From assembly GCA_934486825.1 (NCBI GenBank), contig CAKSQF010000010.1, positions 28,027 through 92,026 on the forward strand: DNA of 64,000 nucleotides, given 5' to 3'. This stretch comes from an uncultured Eubacteriales bacterium. GTDB taxonomy: Bacteria > Bacillota > Clostridia > Oscillospirales > CAG-272. The translations under genes were made by a program, and so were the position numbers. The notes below the pieces were generated by a model, which was not told the origin of the DNA, searched no databases, and saw nothing but the letters and a program-made list of their open reading frames with translations. Below, one piece after another: positions 27,386-36,078 of the stretch. Numbering within the stretch: the stretch's first letter is position 1; each line of letters opens with the position of its first letter.

Positions 27386-28099
27386 TTATTTGCTCATTGT
27401 GCTGTATGATAATATCGGAGCATCCGGCTCCATATTGCATCGCATGCGGTAGACCGACAGGTGAGCCAATGCCGTATCAATAAGCTCCAGTGTTTTAAGC
27501 ATAAGCCCCGCCTCCGACGGACGATAGACCTGCGCAATCAGCTTTGATATTTCCTGCTCGGGGCGGCGCCTCTCAATTGTGTTTTCGGGCGACTGCTCAA
27601 GAAAGCATATTGCATGAAGCGGAACGAGGCGGTTTTCGCTCAGATTGTGCTTTCCGCACCACGGGGTGCCGCATGCATAGGGGATACCGTCAAAAATACG
27701 GATTATTGGCTTGTCGTCGTTTATCATGTGAACACCGTCAATGTTCTCGCGCCAGAGCCGTGCGTGTGTGCTTTTACCGGTGCCGCTCGGAGCCGAAAAT
27801 GCGTAGGCTTTTCCGTCTTTTTCGACAACCGATGCATGCATGAGAAAGCCGTCGAAATCAATGATCTTTTCGGCAATGTATCTGTAGATTGCAAGATATT
27901 CGCTGTTGTCGGCGTCAAGCTTCATTCCCATGCTTTTTTCGAGATCATGTTCTTTCCGAAGAAGCTCGTCGGTCAGATTTACAGTAATATCAAAGTGACT
28001 TTCTTTATTCCTACAGAGATACTTGTCTGTATTCGGGGCAAGTATCGGATTGTCATGCATTATTCTTATTTTCAGACCGGCAACCGAAAGATCAAACAT
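27386..28099 (-). CDS. HPr-kinase-like P-loop protein (HprK/ScmC/lasso-kinase type)
   Basis: About 237 residues. The P-loop is in FSAPSGTGKSTHARLW (near residue 105), preceded by DGFLMHASVVEKDGKAYAF and followed by GVHMINDDKPIIR and GTPWCGKHNLSENRLVPL, the signature of HPr kinase/phosphorylase C-terminal domains adapted for small-cluster use (as in lasso peptide kinases and ScmC proteins). It lacks the N-terminal domain of true HprK. Start ATG 28099 (or TTG 28105) is chosen relative to the AGGAGG at 28112-28117; an ATG at 28108 would be too close and 28162 lies in the -35 box. First gene of the trio. Confidence 0.78.
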   Translation of the reverse strand: MFDLSVAGLKIRIMHDNPILAPNTDKYLCRNKESHFDITVNLTDELLRKEHDLEKSMGMKLDADNSEYLAIYRYIAEKIIDFDGFLMHASVVEKDGKAYAFSAPSGTGKSTHARLWRENIDGVHMINDDKPIIRIFDGIPYACGTPWCGKHNLSENRLVPLHAICFLEQSPENTIERRRPEQEISKLIAQVYRPSEAGLMLKTLELIDTALAHLSVYRMRCNMEPDAPILSYSTMSK

Positions 28100-28113
28100 A
28101 TGCAACATGAACC

Positions 28114-28128
28114 TCCTGACAATGTCAG
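28114..28128 (-). promoter_or_regulatory. Inverted repeat overlapping the ribosome site of the HPrK-like gene
   Basis: CCTGAC-3 bases-GTCAGG lies at the predicted transcript start and runs into the AGGAGG ribosome site. It could be an operator or a small hairpin that limits translation. Confidence 0.4.
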
Positions 28129-28133
28129 GATAC

Positions 28134-28162
28134 ATTATATACTTTTTTTGCCGTAAAATCAA
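28134..28162 (-). promoter_or_regulatory. Sigma-A promoter of the HPrK-PqqD-peptidase operon
   Basis: Minus strand: TTGATT (28157-28162), a 17-base spacer and TATAAT (28134-28139). It separates this operon from the DUF4340 gene upstream. Just downstream is the inverted repeat CCTGAC/GTCAGG (28114-28128), which overlaps the ribosome site. Confidence 0.8.
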
Positions 28163-28184
28163 GTGTTTTGGCAGGGAAAAACAA

Positions 28185-29066
28185 CTATTGTTGATTTTCT
28201 TTGATAAGTCCGGTCAATTCTTCGGATTTTTCGCTGTCACAAACGAATACGGCGGTTGATTTCCCGAATGAAATATATATATATTTGTCTTCGTCACCGA
28301 GTCCGAAAAGAACCGTTATGCTGTCACCGTTTTTGTAATTGATTTTTGCGGTTGCGGGATTGTCCATGCCAAACGCTTTGTTTTCCGCTTTTCCGTAACC
28401 GACAATATATGACGGATCGGCTGACAGTATTACAGATAACAAATCCGACAGGTTGGCGTCCGAAGAATCGGACTCATACACAGCCCCGTTTGCCGATTGA
28501 AAGGAAAACGAAATAATATTTTCCCGCGGCAGTGAGGGAAGCGATATAACATCCGAAAGACCGACTTCAAAATTGTTTTTAAGTGATGAGTCAACGATCT
28601 GTATGTTGCGACCGTCGGCTGTGAAATAATATCCGTCGTAACGGTCAGACTTGTTTCCGAACAGCAATCTGATCCTTTCTCCCGGGACGACAATTTCCGC
28701 TTCAAGTGACGGTTTGTCAAGTCCGTATTCTTCATACGGCTTTTCGCCTATCTCACGTATCGAAAGAAGCATTTCCGCTCCATCCAGTATTTTTTCGATA
28801 ACCGAGTCGTTTACCGCGGTAGCTTCATCTCCGGAAATAAACCATTTGCCGTTCTTTTTTGTAAAGGTTGTTTTTACATCATCAACCGGAAGCGTTATTT
28901 CGGTTACCTTGTCGGTGTTGATTGTCCGTATCAGACTACGCAGATTGCTGCTGTCATCCGTAACCGTACTGTCTTTGTTGTTTCTGTTTATCAGGCAGAC
29001 CGTGAGAAATACGGAAACCAGCAAAAAAAGGACCGCAAGCAGTATTGTAAGTTGTTTTGTTTTCAT
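28185..29066 (-). CDS. DUF4340 domain protein of a Gld-type ABC system
   Basis: 293 residues: an N-terminal membrane helix (LTILLAVLFLLVSVFLTVCLI), then a DUF4340 region with the repeated pattern VTEITL...WFI, ISIREIGEKPYEEYGLDKPSLEAEI and FGMDNPATAKINYKNGDSITVLFG. DUF4340 proteins regularly follow GldG/GldF/GldA-type ABC genes, as here. Extracytoplasmic, function unknown. Weak ribosome site (CGGAA). Confidence 0.85.
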   Translation of the reverse strand: MKTKQLTILLAVLFLLVSVFLTVCLINRNNKDSTVTDDSSNLRSLIRTINTDKVTEITLPVDDVKTTFTKKNGKWFISGDEATAVNDSVIEKILDGAEMLLSIREIGEKPYEEYGLDKPSLEAEIVVPGERIRLLFGNKSDRYDGYYFTADGRNIQIVDSSLKNNFEVGLSDVISLPSLPRENIISFSFQSANGAVYESDSSDANLSDLLSVILSADPSYIVGYGKAENKAFGMDNPATAKINYKNGDSITVLFGLGDEDKYIYISFGKSTAVFVCDSEKSEELTGLIKENQQ

Positions 29067-29094
29067 TTCCGAGCTATCTTTCCGTTCCGGAAAA

Positions 29095-30594
29095 TCATTT
29101 TGTACCGACGCTTTTGTGTTTTCTGCGGCGGGTTACAAATATTCCTACAAGCAGGACCGACGACGGAACGATTATCACAATAATAAATGTCCAGAATATC
29201 GCCTGTGCACGTGTTATTACAAGCAGATCTTCGACCATCGATTTTGATTCGATCGACAGGGAGATTGTTTTGTTGCATAGTTTTTCGCAAAGCGAAACGA
29301 AGTAGATGTTGTTTCCTCCGTTGACATAGCTGTTTACAGAGGAATCGGTAAAGTATGGGGATGATATCCACGCAAATTTTGACACAGCTGTCGCGGCAAC
29401 AATTCCGGTGCAATAGCTTCCCTCGGGGTCACTGTCATCCTCTTTTGTGTTTTCGTCGTTTTTGTCCTTGAATCTTGAAGTCTCTGACGTAGTGAAGAGC
29501 CTGACATATGATACGGACAAAGAATCGTCTTCTTTGACAGTTATCGGGTGTGCGCTTACGATTGCCGCAACGTACGATCCGAGGTTAAGATATGTCGATG
29601 CCGATGAGCAGTCGGGTAGGATCATACTGCTGTTTCCGAAGTGCTTTTCAGGATCGTTTTCGTAAATATAACCGTTTTTCCCCGAAAGCCCGAACTTTTC
29701 GCCGAGCTTCATCAAATTTTTGAGATCAAGTGCCTCGTATGAGGTGAGCAGGATGATGTTTCCGCCCGAATCGGCATACTTGCACAGAACAGACAGCTCA
29801 TTTTCACTTATATCGGATGTCGGTGAGTTGATTATTATACATTCCGCATTGATATCCGAACCATTCGTATCGGGGGTGATGATGAGATTGTCGCACGCAA
29901 TGTTGTCGAGCCTGAGCGACGAAAGAAGCTGTTCGGTAACCGACAATTCGCCGTGTCCGGACAGAGTAAGAACCGTCGGGATCATATCTGTCGTAGCATA
30001 GTCTATTGCCGATAAAACCGCATTTTCGCCGTTGAACATCTGATCATAACTGTATACGCCTTCGGTAAAGTATGCGGAGTAATTCCGGAGCATAACATAA
30101 AAATCATCGTAAAGATATTGCCCGAGCTCCTTTCCGGAGCTGTTGTCGTAAACCGAGAAAACATACATGTCGTAATTCCGGACGACCTTGGAACGTTTGT
30201 CCGAAACAACGATAAGCGAATTGTCCTCAAGGTCGGTTTTGCTGTATTTTGATATAAACGACGGTTCGACTGCCGGGTCAACAAACGACAGCTTTATTTT
30301 TCCGGAAAGCTCCGCAATACGTTCGAGAAAGCTCACTATGAGTGTGTCTTCGTTGCCGGCAGTACTTATAACATATATTGTTGTCTCCTCACTGACACTG
30401 TTTATATATTCACGGGCTGTTTCCGACGGCTCGGTTATTTTTTTTTGTCTCATATCGAATTTCCGCATCGATGAAGGGAGCAGACCGATAACGGCATATG
30501 AGAAAAATGCAATCAGGATTGCGGTGATAACCGATAATGCGGTTATAAGACCGTTGCGAAGAATCAGCTTTCCGCCGAAATTTTTTTTGTTCAT
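29095..30594 (-). CDS. GldG-type ABC transporter auxiliary protein
   Basis: 499 residues: an N-terminal helix (LITALSVITAILIAFFSYAVIGLL), a large extracytoplasmic domain of the ABC_transp_aux/GldG type (YINSVSEETTIYVISTAGNEDTLIVSFLERIAE..., TVLTLSGHGELS, NSPTSDISENELSVLCKYADSGGNIILL) and a C-terminal helix before a basic tail (RRRKHKSVG). It works with the permease 18 bases upstream and the ATPase. In Bacteroidetes homologues serve gliding; here the role is open. Confidence 0.85.
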   Translation of the reverse strand: MNKKNFGGKLILRNGLITALSVITAILIAFFSYAVIGLLPSSMRKFDMRQKKITEPSETAREYINSVSEETTIYVISTAGNEDTLIVSFLERIAELSGKIKLSFVDPAVEPSFISKYSKTDLEDNSLIVVSDKRSKVVRNYDMYVFSVYDNSSGKELGQYLYDDFYVMLRNYSAYFTEGVYSYDQMFNGENAVLSAIDYATTDMIPTVLTLSGHGELSVTEQLLSSLRLDNIACDNLIITPDTNGSDINAECIIINSPTSDISENELSVLCKYADSGGNIILLTSYEALDLKNLMKLGEKFGLSGKNGYIYENDPEKHFGNSSMILPDCSSASTYLNLGSYVAAIVSAHPITVKEDDSLSVSYVRLFTTSETSRFKDKNDENTKEDDSDPEGSYCTGIVAATAVSKFAWISSPYFTDSSVNSYVNGGNNIYFVSLCEKLCNKTISLSIESKSMVEDLLVITRAQAIFWTFIIVIIVPSSVLLVGIFVTRRRKHKSVGTK

Positions 30595-30612
30595 ATGTGA
30601 TCCTTCCCTGAT

Positions 30613-31479
30613 TCAAGACCAGCGGCGTTTTTCGACCGTAAGGTAGGAAAAGTAAACGAAAAGCGCTGTCAGCAAAATAAAATATATAATTCCCTGAATA
30701 TCAAAGATTTCGTAAGTCGTGAATGTGTTGAGATGTTGTGTCGGCGAAAGCGCGCTGAAAAGCTTTACGGCGGCAGTTGCCTCTGTTTTCGGAAAGAAAA
30801 TCAGGACGGCAATGTTTACAAGCTCGGGAAGTGCAAACGAAACCGCACCCGCGGCAAAATTGTTTGTGATATAGCCGACAAAAAGTGAAAAGGCAAGAGC
30901 CAGAACCGTTATAATCACGAACGATCCCGCCGTTGTGGTCGGCAGAAGTGCTGCCAGATCGGACGAAAAATATATCAGAAGCATTGCGGCAAGCGAAACT
31001 ATCGGAGAAACAAGATTGTTTTTGCAGACCGACGAAATAAAAAGCCCTATTGCGTTCAGTGCGGAGCTGAAGAGAAAAAGTGCCGTCGTGCCGATAACTG
31101 CCGACAGAAGATTGATTTTTCCGTAAAACGAAAGAATAATTACCGACATGAAGCCGATGATCTGGCATCCTCCGGTGATAATGACCATTGAAAGAAATTT
31201 GCCGACGACTATGTCAAATGAACCGATCGGCAGACTGTACAGCAGAATATCGGTTTTTTGCTTTCGCTCATATGATATCCCCTTGAGTGAGAACAGCGGA
31301 ACCGTGAGCAGAAAAACAAAGGAAAGGTGACTGTAAGTCAGTTCGATCGAAGAGGCACCACCCAAAAGACAGACATATGATACGAACAGCCCGGAAAAGA
31401 AGAGGTAAATGCCGATGAGCAGATAGCCGTAAAATGTGGAAAATGAAGATTTCAGTTCCTTTTTCAGTATTGCCGTCAT
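30613..31479 (-). CDS. ABC-2 type permease (GldF-like)
   Basis: 288 residues, six hydrophobic segments, starting TAILKKELKSSFSTFYGYLLIGIYLFFSGLFV and with RKQKTDILLYSLPIGSFDIVVGKFL, the usual cytoplasmic loop of ABC-2/GldF permeases. GGAGG lies 11 bases before the ATG. It lies 9 bases after the ATPase gene and 18 before the GldG-type gene. Confidence 0.88.
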   Translation of the reverse strand: MTAILKKELKSSFSTFYGYLLIGIYLFFSGLFVSYVCLLGGASSIELTYSHLSFVFLLTVPLFSLKGISYERKQKTDILLYSLPIGSFDIVVGKFLSMVIITGGCQIIGFMSVIILSFYGKINLLSAVIGTTALFLFSSALNAIGLFISSVCKNNLVSPIVSLAAMLLIYFSSDLAALLPTTTAGSFVIITVLALAFSLFVGYITNNFAAGAVSFALPELVNIAVLIFFPKTEATAAVKLFSALSPTQHLNTFTTYEIFDIQGIIYFILLTALFVYFSYLTVEKRRWS

Positions 31480-31487
31480 TTGCCTGT

Positions 31488-32588
31488 TTACCTCCTTCCG
31501 GAGAACAGCGGTCGGTAATCATCACCGTCGTCGTCTGTTTCTTCCGCAATGTTTTCGCGATTGCTTCGGGCAGTGTCGGTTTTATTGTTCGACACCGATT
31601 TTTTCTGCGGCGGTGGAGCCGCTTTTTCCTTCTGCTTTTTTTGTGTTGAGCCCGTGTCCGAGCGTGTAAGACCTATAAATATTTCTTCAAGTGTCGGTTC
31701 TTTCATATGCATCTCTATAAGAGGGCAACGTGCGTCGGCGAAAATACGGAATACCGATTCGCGTATGTCGCGTTCTCCCGACAGCAACAGCTCAGCTGTG
31801 CTTTCGTTTCCGCTGATTTTTACGCTGCAGCGTGTCACACCGGGCAGTCCCGCCGTCAGTTGCCTCATTTTCTGTTCCGAAATCCCTTTTGCCGTAACCG
31901 TTAGGGTTTTGCCTATTGAAAAACTGTTTTTCACGGCATCGATCGTGCCGTTTGCAATCAGATGTCCGTTCGATATAATTATCAGATTGTCGCAAAGCTC
32001 GGACACCTCGGATAAAATGTGACTTGAAAAAACCACGGTTGAGTTTTTACAGAGTTTTGAAATCAGAACTCTGATCTCAACCACCTGTTTCGGATCAAGC
32101 CCGGATGTCGGTTCATCCAGAATGATGATTTCCGGGTTTGCGATGATTGCCTGCGCAATCCCGACCCGCTGGCTGTATCCTTTTGACAGTGTCGATATTA
32201 CCTGATTCTCGACATCGGCAATGTCGGTTGCAAGCTCGGCTTTTCTGACAGCACTGTGAAGCTCAGATGATCCGATCCCCTTTGCCGATCCCACGAAGCA
32301 CAGATATTCCCTGACCGTCAGTTCCCCGTACAGAGGAGGATTTTCGGGCAGATATCCGATGTGAGAGCGTGCCGCAATCGGGTCGGAGATCATGTCATGC
32401 CCGCAGATTTCAATACTGCCCGAGGTAGGGGCAAGCGCTCCCGAAATCATGTTGAGCGTCGTGGTTTTCCCGGCACCGTTCGCACCGAGAAAACCGTATA
32501 TATGCCCCGGTTCAACCCTGAAACTCAGTCCTTCAACTGCGTAACGATCGCCGGTGTATTTTTTTGACAGGTTGTATACTTCAAGCAT
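31488..32588 (-). CDS. ABC transporter ATPase (GldA-like) with long polar C-terminal tail
   Basis: 366 residues. Walker A GANGAGKTT, signature LSKGYSQRVGIAQAI, Walker B IIILDEPTSGLD and the H-loop SSHIL are all intact in the first 220 residues, followed by the usual GldA-type C-terminal domain. The last 55 or so residues are low-complexity and charged (KKQKEKAAPPPQKK...ETDDDGDDYRPL), which is not usual for the family. The ATG at 32588 with GAGG six bases upstream is preferred to 32621. First gene of the four-gene Gld-type operon. Confidence 0.9.
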   Translation of the reverse strand: MLEVYNLSKKYTGDRYAVEGLSFRVEPGHIYGFLGANGAGKTTTLNMISGALAPTSGSIEICGHDMISDPIAARSHIGYLPENPPLYGELTVREYLCFVGSAKGIGSSELHSAVRKAELATDIADVENQVISTLSKGYSQRVGIAQAIIANPEIIILDEPTSGLDPKQVVEIRVLISKLCKNSTVVFSSHILSEVSELCDNLIIISNGHLIANGTIDAVKNSFSIGKTLTVTAKGISEQKMRQLTAGLPGVTRCSVKISGNESTAELLLSGERDIRESVFRIFADARCPLIEMHMKEPTLEEIFIGLTRSDTGSTQKKQKEKAAPPPQKKSVSNNKTDTARSNRENIAEETDDDGDDYRPLFSGRR

Positions 32589-32763
32589 GGAAAACCTCAG
32601 AATAAAAATCTTTCCTATCAATTATAGCAGATAAACGATTTTCATACAATGAATTTTTTGTAAATTATAGAACCGATTATTTCTGTCAATATACCGACCC
32701 TGTAAATATAATGGTAACAGAGTCATACCTGTCTGATAAGTCGATAATCGAAAGGAAGAAAAA

Positions 32764-33045
32764 ATGAACGAAAAGATATATACAGGGTACGAAAATAATA
32801 TTGCAGAATCGGAGCAGATAACTCTTTTTGATCTTTGCGTCGGGCAAAAGGGGAAGATACTTGACGTTTTTCTCGAAGATAATATGAGAAGGCGGGTCAG
32901 TGATCTCGGGATGTCAAGAGGAACGCCGGTTAAATGCTACGCATATGCCCCTACGGGAGATCCGGGTGCTTATGAGGTCAGAGGAAGCGTGATCGCACTC
33001 AGACGGGACGATGCCGCAAAAATAATCGTGGAGCCGTGGATATGA
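32764..33045 (+). CDS. feoA: FeoA domain protein
   Basis: 93 residues, an SH3-like FeoA domain (LFDLCVGQKGKILDVF...RRRVSDLGMSRGTPVKCYAYAPTGDPGAYEVRGSVIALRRDDAAKIIVEPW) with a short N-terminal extension. It assists FeoB in ferrous iron uptake. AAAGGAAG precedes the ATG. The stop overlaps the feoB start (ATGA). A TATAAT at 32707-32712 with a poor -35 may be its promoter; no Fur or FNR box was clear to the eye. Confidence 0.93.
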   Translation: MNEKIYTGYENNIAESEQITLFDLCVGQKGKILDVFLEDNMRRRVSDLGMSRGTPVKCYAYAPTGDPGAYEVRGSVIALRRDDAAKIIVEPWI

Positions 33046-35117
33046 AAGAAAAAACAGACAGAACGAACATAAAAATAGCTCTGGCGGGCAATCCCAATGT
33101 CGGTAAAAGCACGCTTTTCAACGCACTTACCGGAATGCATCAGCATACGGGTAACTGGTCCGGAAAGACGGTAGCAACAGCAAAAGGCGAGTTTGAATCC
33201 GGAAGATGCAGATGTGAGATAACAGATCTGCCGGGGACCTATTCGCTGTACGCTCATTCGGATGAGGAAAAAGCCGCGAGAGACTATATCTGTTTTTGCA
33301 GGTCGGATAAGACGCTGGTTGTTGCCGACGGGTCGTCGCTTGAACGTAATCTGATACTTGCACTCGGTGTTTGCGAAGCTGTTGACAATGTCGTTCTGGC
33401 AGTGAATCTCATGGATGAAGCCGAGCGTAACGGAGTGTTGATAAATTTTGACAGGCTGTCGGAGAGAATTGGTGTCCGCGTGCTTGCAACCGCCGCAAGA
33501 TCGGGGCGTGGTATTGATAAACTGAAAAAAACACTTATCGACGATAAATACCGCTCGGAAAAGCTCAGAATCAACTACCCGAAGGCAGAAGCGGCAATAT
33601 CGGTTGTTGAACAAAAGATCAGATGTATCGGAAAATTCGGAGATTTTTCCCCTCGCTGGCTTGCAATAAAATTTATAGAAAACGATCTTGAATTTGTTTC
33701 GGAGATAGCGTCTGCCTGCGGTTTCGGTTCCGATGAGCTTCTTGACATCGACAGTGCACTTACGGAGGCAGCCGAACTTCTCGGAAAAGAGGAAATTGCG
33801 TTTGAAAAAGCCGGGGACTATTTTTCGCAGTGTATAGTCGATCTGTGCGAATCGATCGCGCGCGACTGCGTTGAAAGAAAGAGTACGGAAAAAAGAACGA
33901 TAACCGAAAGGCTTGATAAAATCCTTATCGGGAAATATACCGCTTTTCCGTTTATGATAATCTTTTTCACCGCGCTTCTCTGGATAAGTGCTGTCGGTGC
34001 AAACTACCCGTCGGAGTTGCTTGCACGCCTGTTTGCCCGCGGAGGCGAAAGTCTCGCGCAGTTGATGTCCGGTCTGCCGTATTGGATAACCGGACCTCTT
34101 CTTGACGGAGTATATCTTGTCCTTACATGGGTAGTATCGGTGATGCTACCGCCGATGGCAATATTCTTTCCGCTGTTTACACTTGCGGAGGATTTCGGAC
34201 TTCTGCCGAGAATATCATTCAATCTTGATTCGTCATTCAGACGTGCCGGTACATGCGGAAAACAGTCTTTGACAATGTGTATGGGACTCGGGTGCAACTG
34301 TACCGGGATTGTAGGTTCGAGAATTATCGATTCCGAACGGGAAAAAATTATTTCGGTCGTCACGAACAGCTTTGTCCCGTGCAATGGCAGAATACCGCTC
34401 CTGATATCGATAGCAACCGTGTTTTTCGCATCCGGGGCGGGCAGCCTTTTCTCTTCATTTGCCGTATCCGCGGCACTGCTCGGTTCGCTGATAGTGTCGG
34501 TTGCGGTAACTTTGGTTGTTTCGCTTGTTTTGTCACACACCGTTCTCAAGGGTAAAAGATCCTCGTTTGCACTTGAGCTTCCGCCATACAGGAAACCGAA
34601 GTTCGGGGAAGTATTTGTGAGATCAATTGCGGACAGGACACTGTTTGTGCTTGGCAGATCGGTAGCCATTGCCGCTCCCGCCGGACTTGTTATATGGCTT
34701 CTGGCAAATCTGACGCTGAAGGATGTATCGCTTCTTTCATATATTACGTCGGCACTTGATCCGATAGGCAGATTGTTTGGCATGGACGGAGTAATTGTTG
34801 CCGCCTTTATCCTCGGTATTCCCGCAAATGAGATCGTTTTGCCGATAATACTCATGTGCTACGGCGGCGGAAAAATACTTGAAAGTACACCCTCCGTTCT
34901 TTCACTCGGACAGATACTCACATCCAACGGCTGGACGATCAGAACAGCGGTCTGTACGATGATATTCTGCATTTTTCATTTTCCGTGCGCAACGGCGATT
35001 TTTACCGTGGCAAAGGAAACCGGCAGGGTAAAGTATACACTTACATCGGTAATATTACCGCTTGTTACCGGATGTATACTCTGCTTTATTGTCTCGTTTT
35101 TGATGAGTTTGTCGTGA
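33042..35117 (+). CDS. feoB: Ferrous iron transporter FeoB
   Basis: 691 residues. GTPase domain with G1 GNPNVGKST (near 15), G2 region TGNWSGKT, G3 DLPGTYSL and G4 NLMDEA, then the two Gate membrane regions (MTMGLGCNCTGIVGSRIIDSER-type segment with cysteines; PCNGRIPLLISI) and a C-terminal helix block. No FeoC gene is seen. Start ATG 33042 overlaps the feoA stop and is preferred to the GTG at 33036 by coupling. Confidence 0.95.
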   Translation: MKEKTDRTNIKIALAGNPNVGKSTLFNALTGMHQHTGNWSGKTVATAKGEFESGRCRCEITDLPGTYSLYAHSDEEKAARDYICFCRSDKTLVVADGSSLERNLILALGVCEAVDNVVLAVNLMDEAERNGVLINFDRLSERIGVRVLATAARSGRGIDKLKKTLIDDKYRSEKLRINYPKAEAAISVVEQKIRCIGKFGDFSPRWLAIKFIENDLEFVSEIASACGFGSDELLDIDSALTEAAELLGKEEIAFEKAGDYFSQCIVDLCESIARDCVERKSTEKRTITERLDKILIGKYTAFPFMIIFFTALLWISAVGANYPSELLARLFARGGESLAQLMSGLPYWITGPLLDGVYLVLTWVVSVMLPPMAIFFPLFTLAEDFGLLPRISFNLDSSFRRAGTCGKQSLTMCMGLGCNCTGIVGSRIIDSEREKIISVVTNSFVPCNGRIPLLISIATVFFASGAGSLFSSFAVSAALLGSLIVSVAVTLVVSLVLSHTVLKGKRSSFALELPPYRKPKFGEVFVRSIADRTLFVLGRSVAIAAPAGLVIWLLANLTLKDVSLLSYITSALDPIGRLFGMDGVIVAAFILGIPANEIVLPIILMCYGGGKILESTPSVLSLGQILTSNGWTIRTAVCTMIFCIFHFPCATAIFTVAKETGRVKYTLTSVILPLVTGCILCFIVSFLMSLS

Positions 35118-35164
35118 AAAAGCGGCATATGTCAACCGATTTTAAAAAAATATAATAAAAACGA

Positions 35165-35193
35165 TTGACACAGACCGTAAAAAGTGTTAGAAT
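35165..35193 (+). promoter_or_regulatory. Sigma-A promoter of the mscS gene
   Basis: TTGACA (35165-35170), a 17-base spacer and TAGAAT (35188-35193), 32 bases before ATG 35225. Confidence 0.8.
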
Positions 35194-35224
35194 ACATTAT
35201 CCGAATATAAGTGGGGGTAGTGTA

Positions 35225-36019
35225 ATGTTACAGACAATATTGACATGGTGTGCGTCGGCGGGAATAAAACTTGTGATAGCTGCCGCAATTACGATCCTTG
35301 GATGGATTTTTACAACAAAAATCGCAAACGCAATACGCAATTCAAAGAGACTGGTGAAGCTTGATAAAACAGCTGCAAACTTTATTTCAAACGCATGTAA
35401 TGTCGGGATGAAGACGCTGATTCTCGTGATAGCAATATCGGTTGTCGGAATACCTATGGCATCGGTTGTTGCCGTCCTTGCGACAGCGGGCGCCGCTATC
35501 GGTCTTGCTCTTCAGGGCGGACTTTCCAATATAGCCGGCGGAATACTTATTCTGATATTCAAGCCGTTCAAGCTCGGCGATTATATCACAGCCGACGGTG
35601 AGTCCGGTACGGTTACCGACATAAATATTTTTTATACGACGCTCAAAACCGTCGATAATAAAACGGTTCTCCTTCCGAACGGAGCAGTGTCGGGTAATAA
35701 AGTGGTAAACCTTTCTTCCGAACCGCTCAGGAGAGTTGATTTTGAGTTCACCGTTGATTACGGTACAAACACAAACGGTGTTATGGCACTGCTTGAAAGA
35801 ATCGGAAAGAACAACGAGATGGTGCTTGACGATCCCAAGGTTTCCACAATGATAGGCGGATACAATGAAAAGGGAATTGTAATATACCTGAGAGTATGGT
35901 GCAAGAGCGCGGATTACTGGGATGTATTCTTTGATGTAAATAAGACGGTCAAGGAAGAATTCGAACGCTATGATGTGAATTTTGCACATCCTCAGCTCGA
36001 TGTTCATATTCAGAAGTAA
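35225..36019 (+). CDS. mscS: Small-conductance mechanosensitive channel (MscS family)
   Basis: 264 residues. Three membrane helices, the third being the pore helix with its Gly/Ala pattern (VVAVLATAGAAIGLALQGGLSNIAGGILILIFKPFKLGDYI), followed by the cytoplasmic beta domain (TLKTVDNKTVLLPNGAVSGNKVVNLS) and the cage. It releases solutes after hypo-osmotic shock. ATG 35225 with GTGGGGGTAG upstream; the open frame from 35165 runs over the promoter. Confidence 0.93.
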   Translation: MLQTILTWCASAGIKLVIAAAITILGWIFTTKIANAIRNSKRLVKLDKTAANFISNACNVGMKTLILVIAISVVGIPMASVVAVLATAGAAIGLALQGGLSNIAGGILILIFKPFKLGDYITADGESGTVTDINIFYTTLKTVDNKTVLLPNGAVSGNKVVNLSSEPLRRVDFEFTVDYGTNTNGVMALLERIGKNNEMVLDDPKVSTMIGGYNEKGIVIYLRVWCKSADYWDVFFDVNKTVKEEFERYDVNFAHPQLDVHIQK

Positions 36020-36033
36020 TAGTTATCGGACAT

Positions 36034-36073
36034 AAAAAGCGGGAGTCGCACAGAAAGGCGGCTCCCGCTTTTT
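36034..36073 (+). terminator. Terminator between mscS and dapB (convergent)
   Basis: Stem AAAAAGCGGGAG / CTCCCGCTTTTT (36034-36045 and 36062-36073) with inner CGC/GCG pairing. A-run and T-run make it usable from both strands. Confidence 0.88.
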
Positions 36074-36078
36074 GAGTT

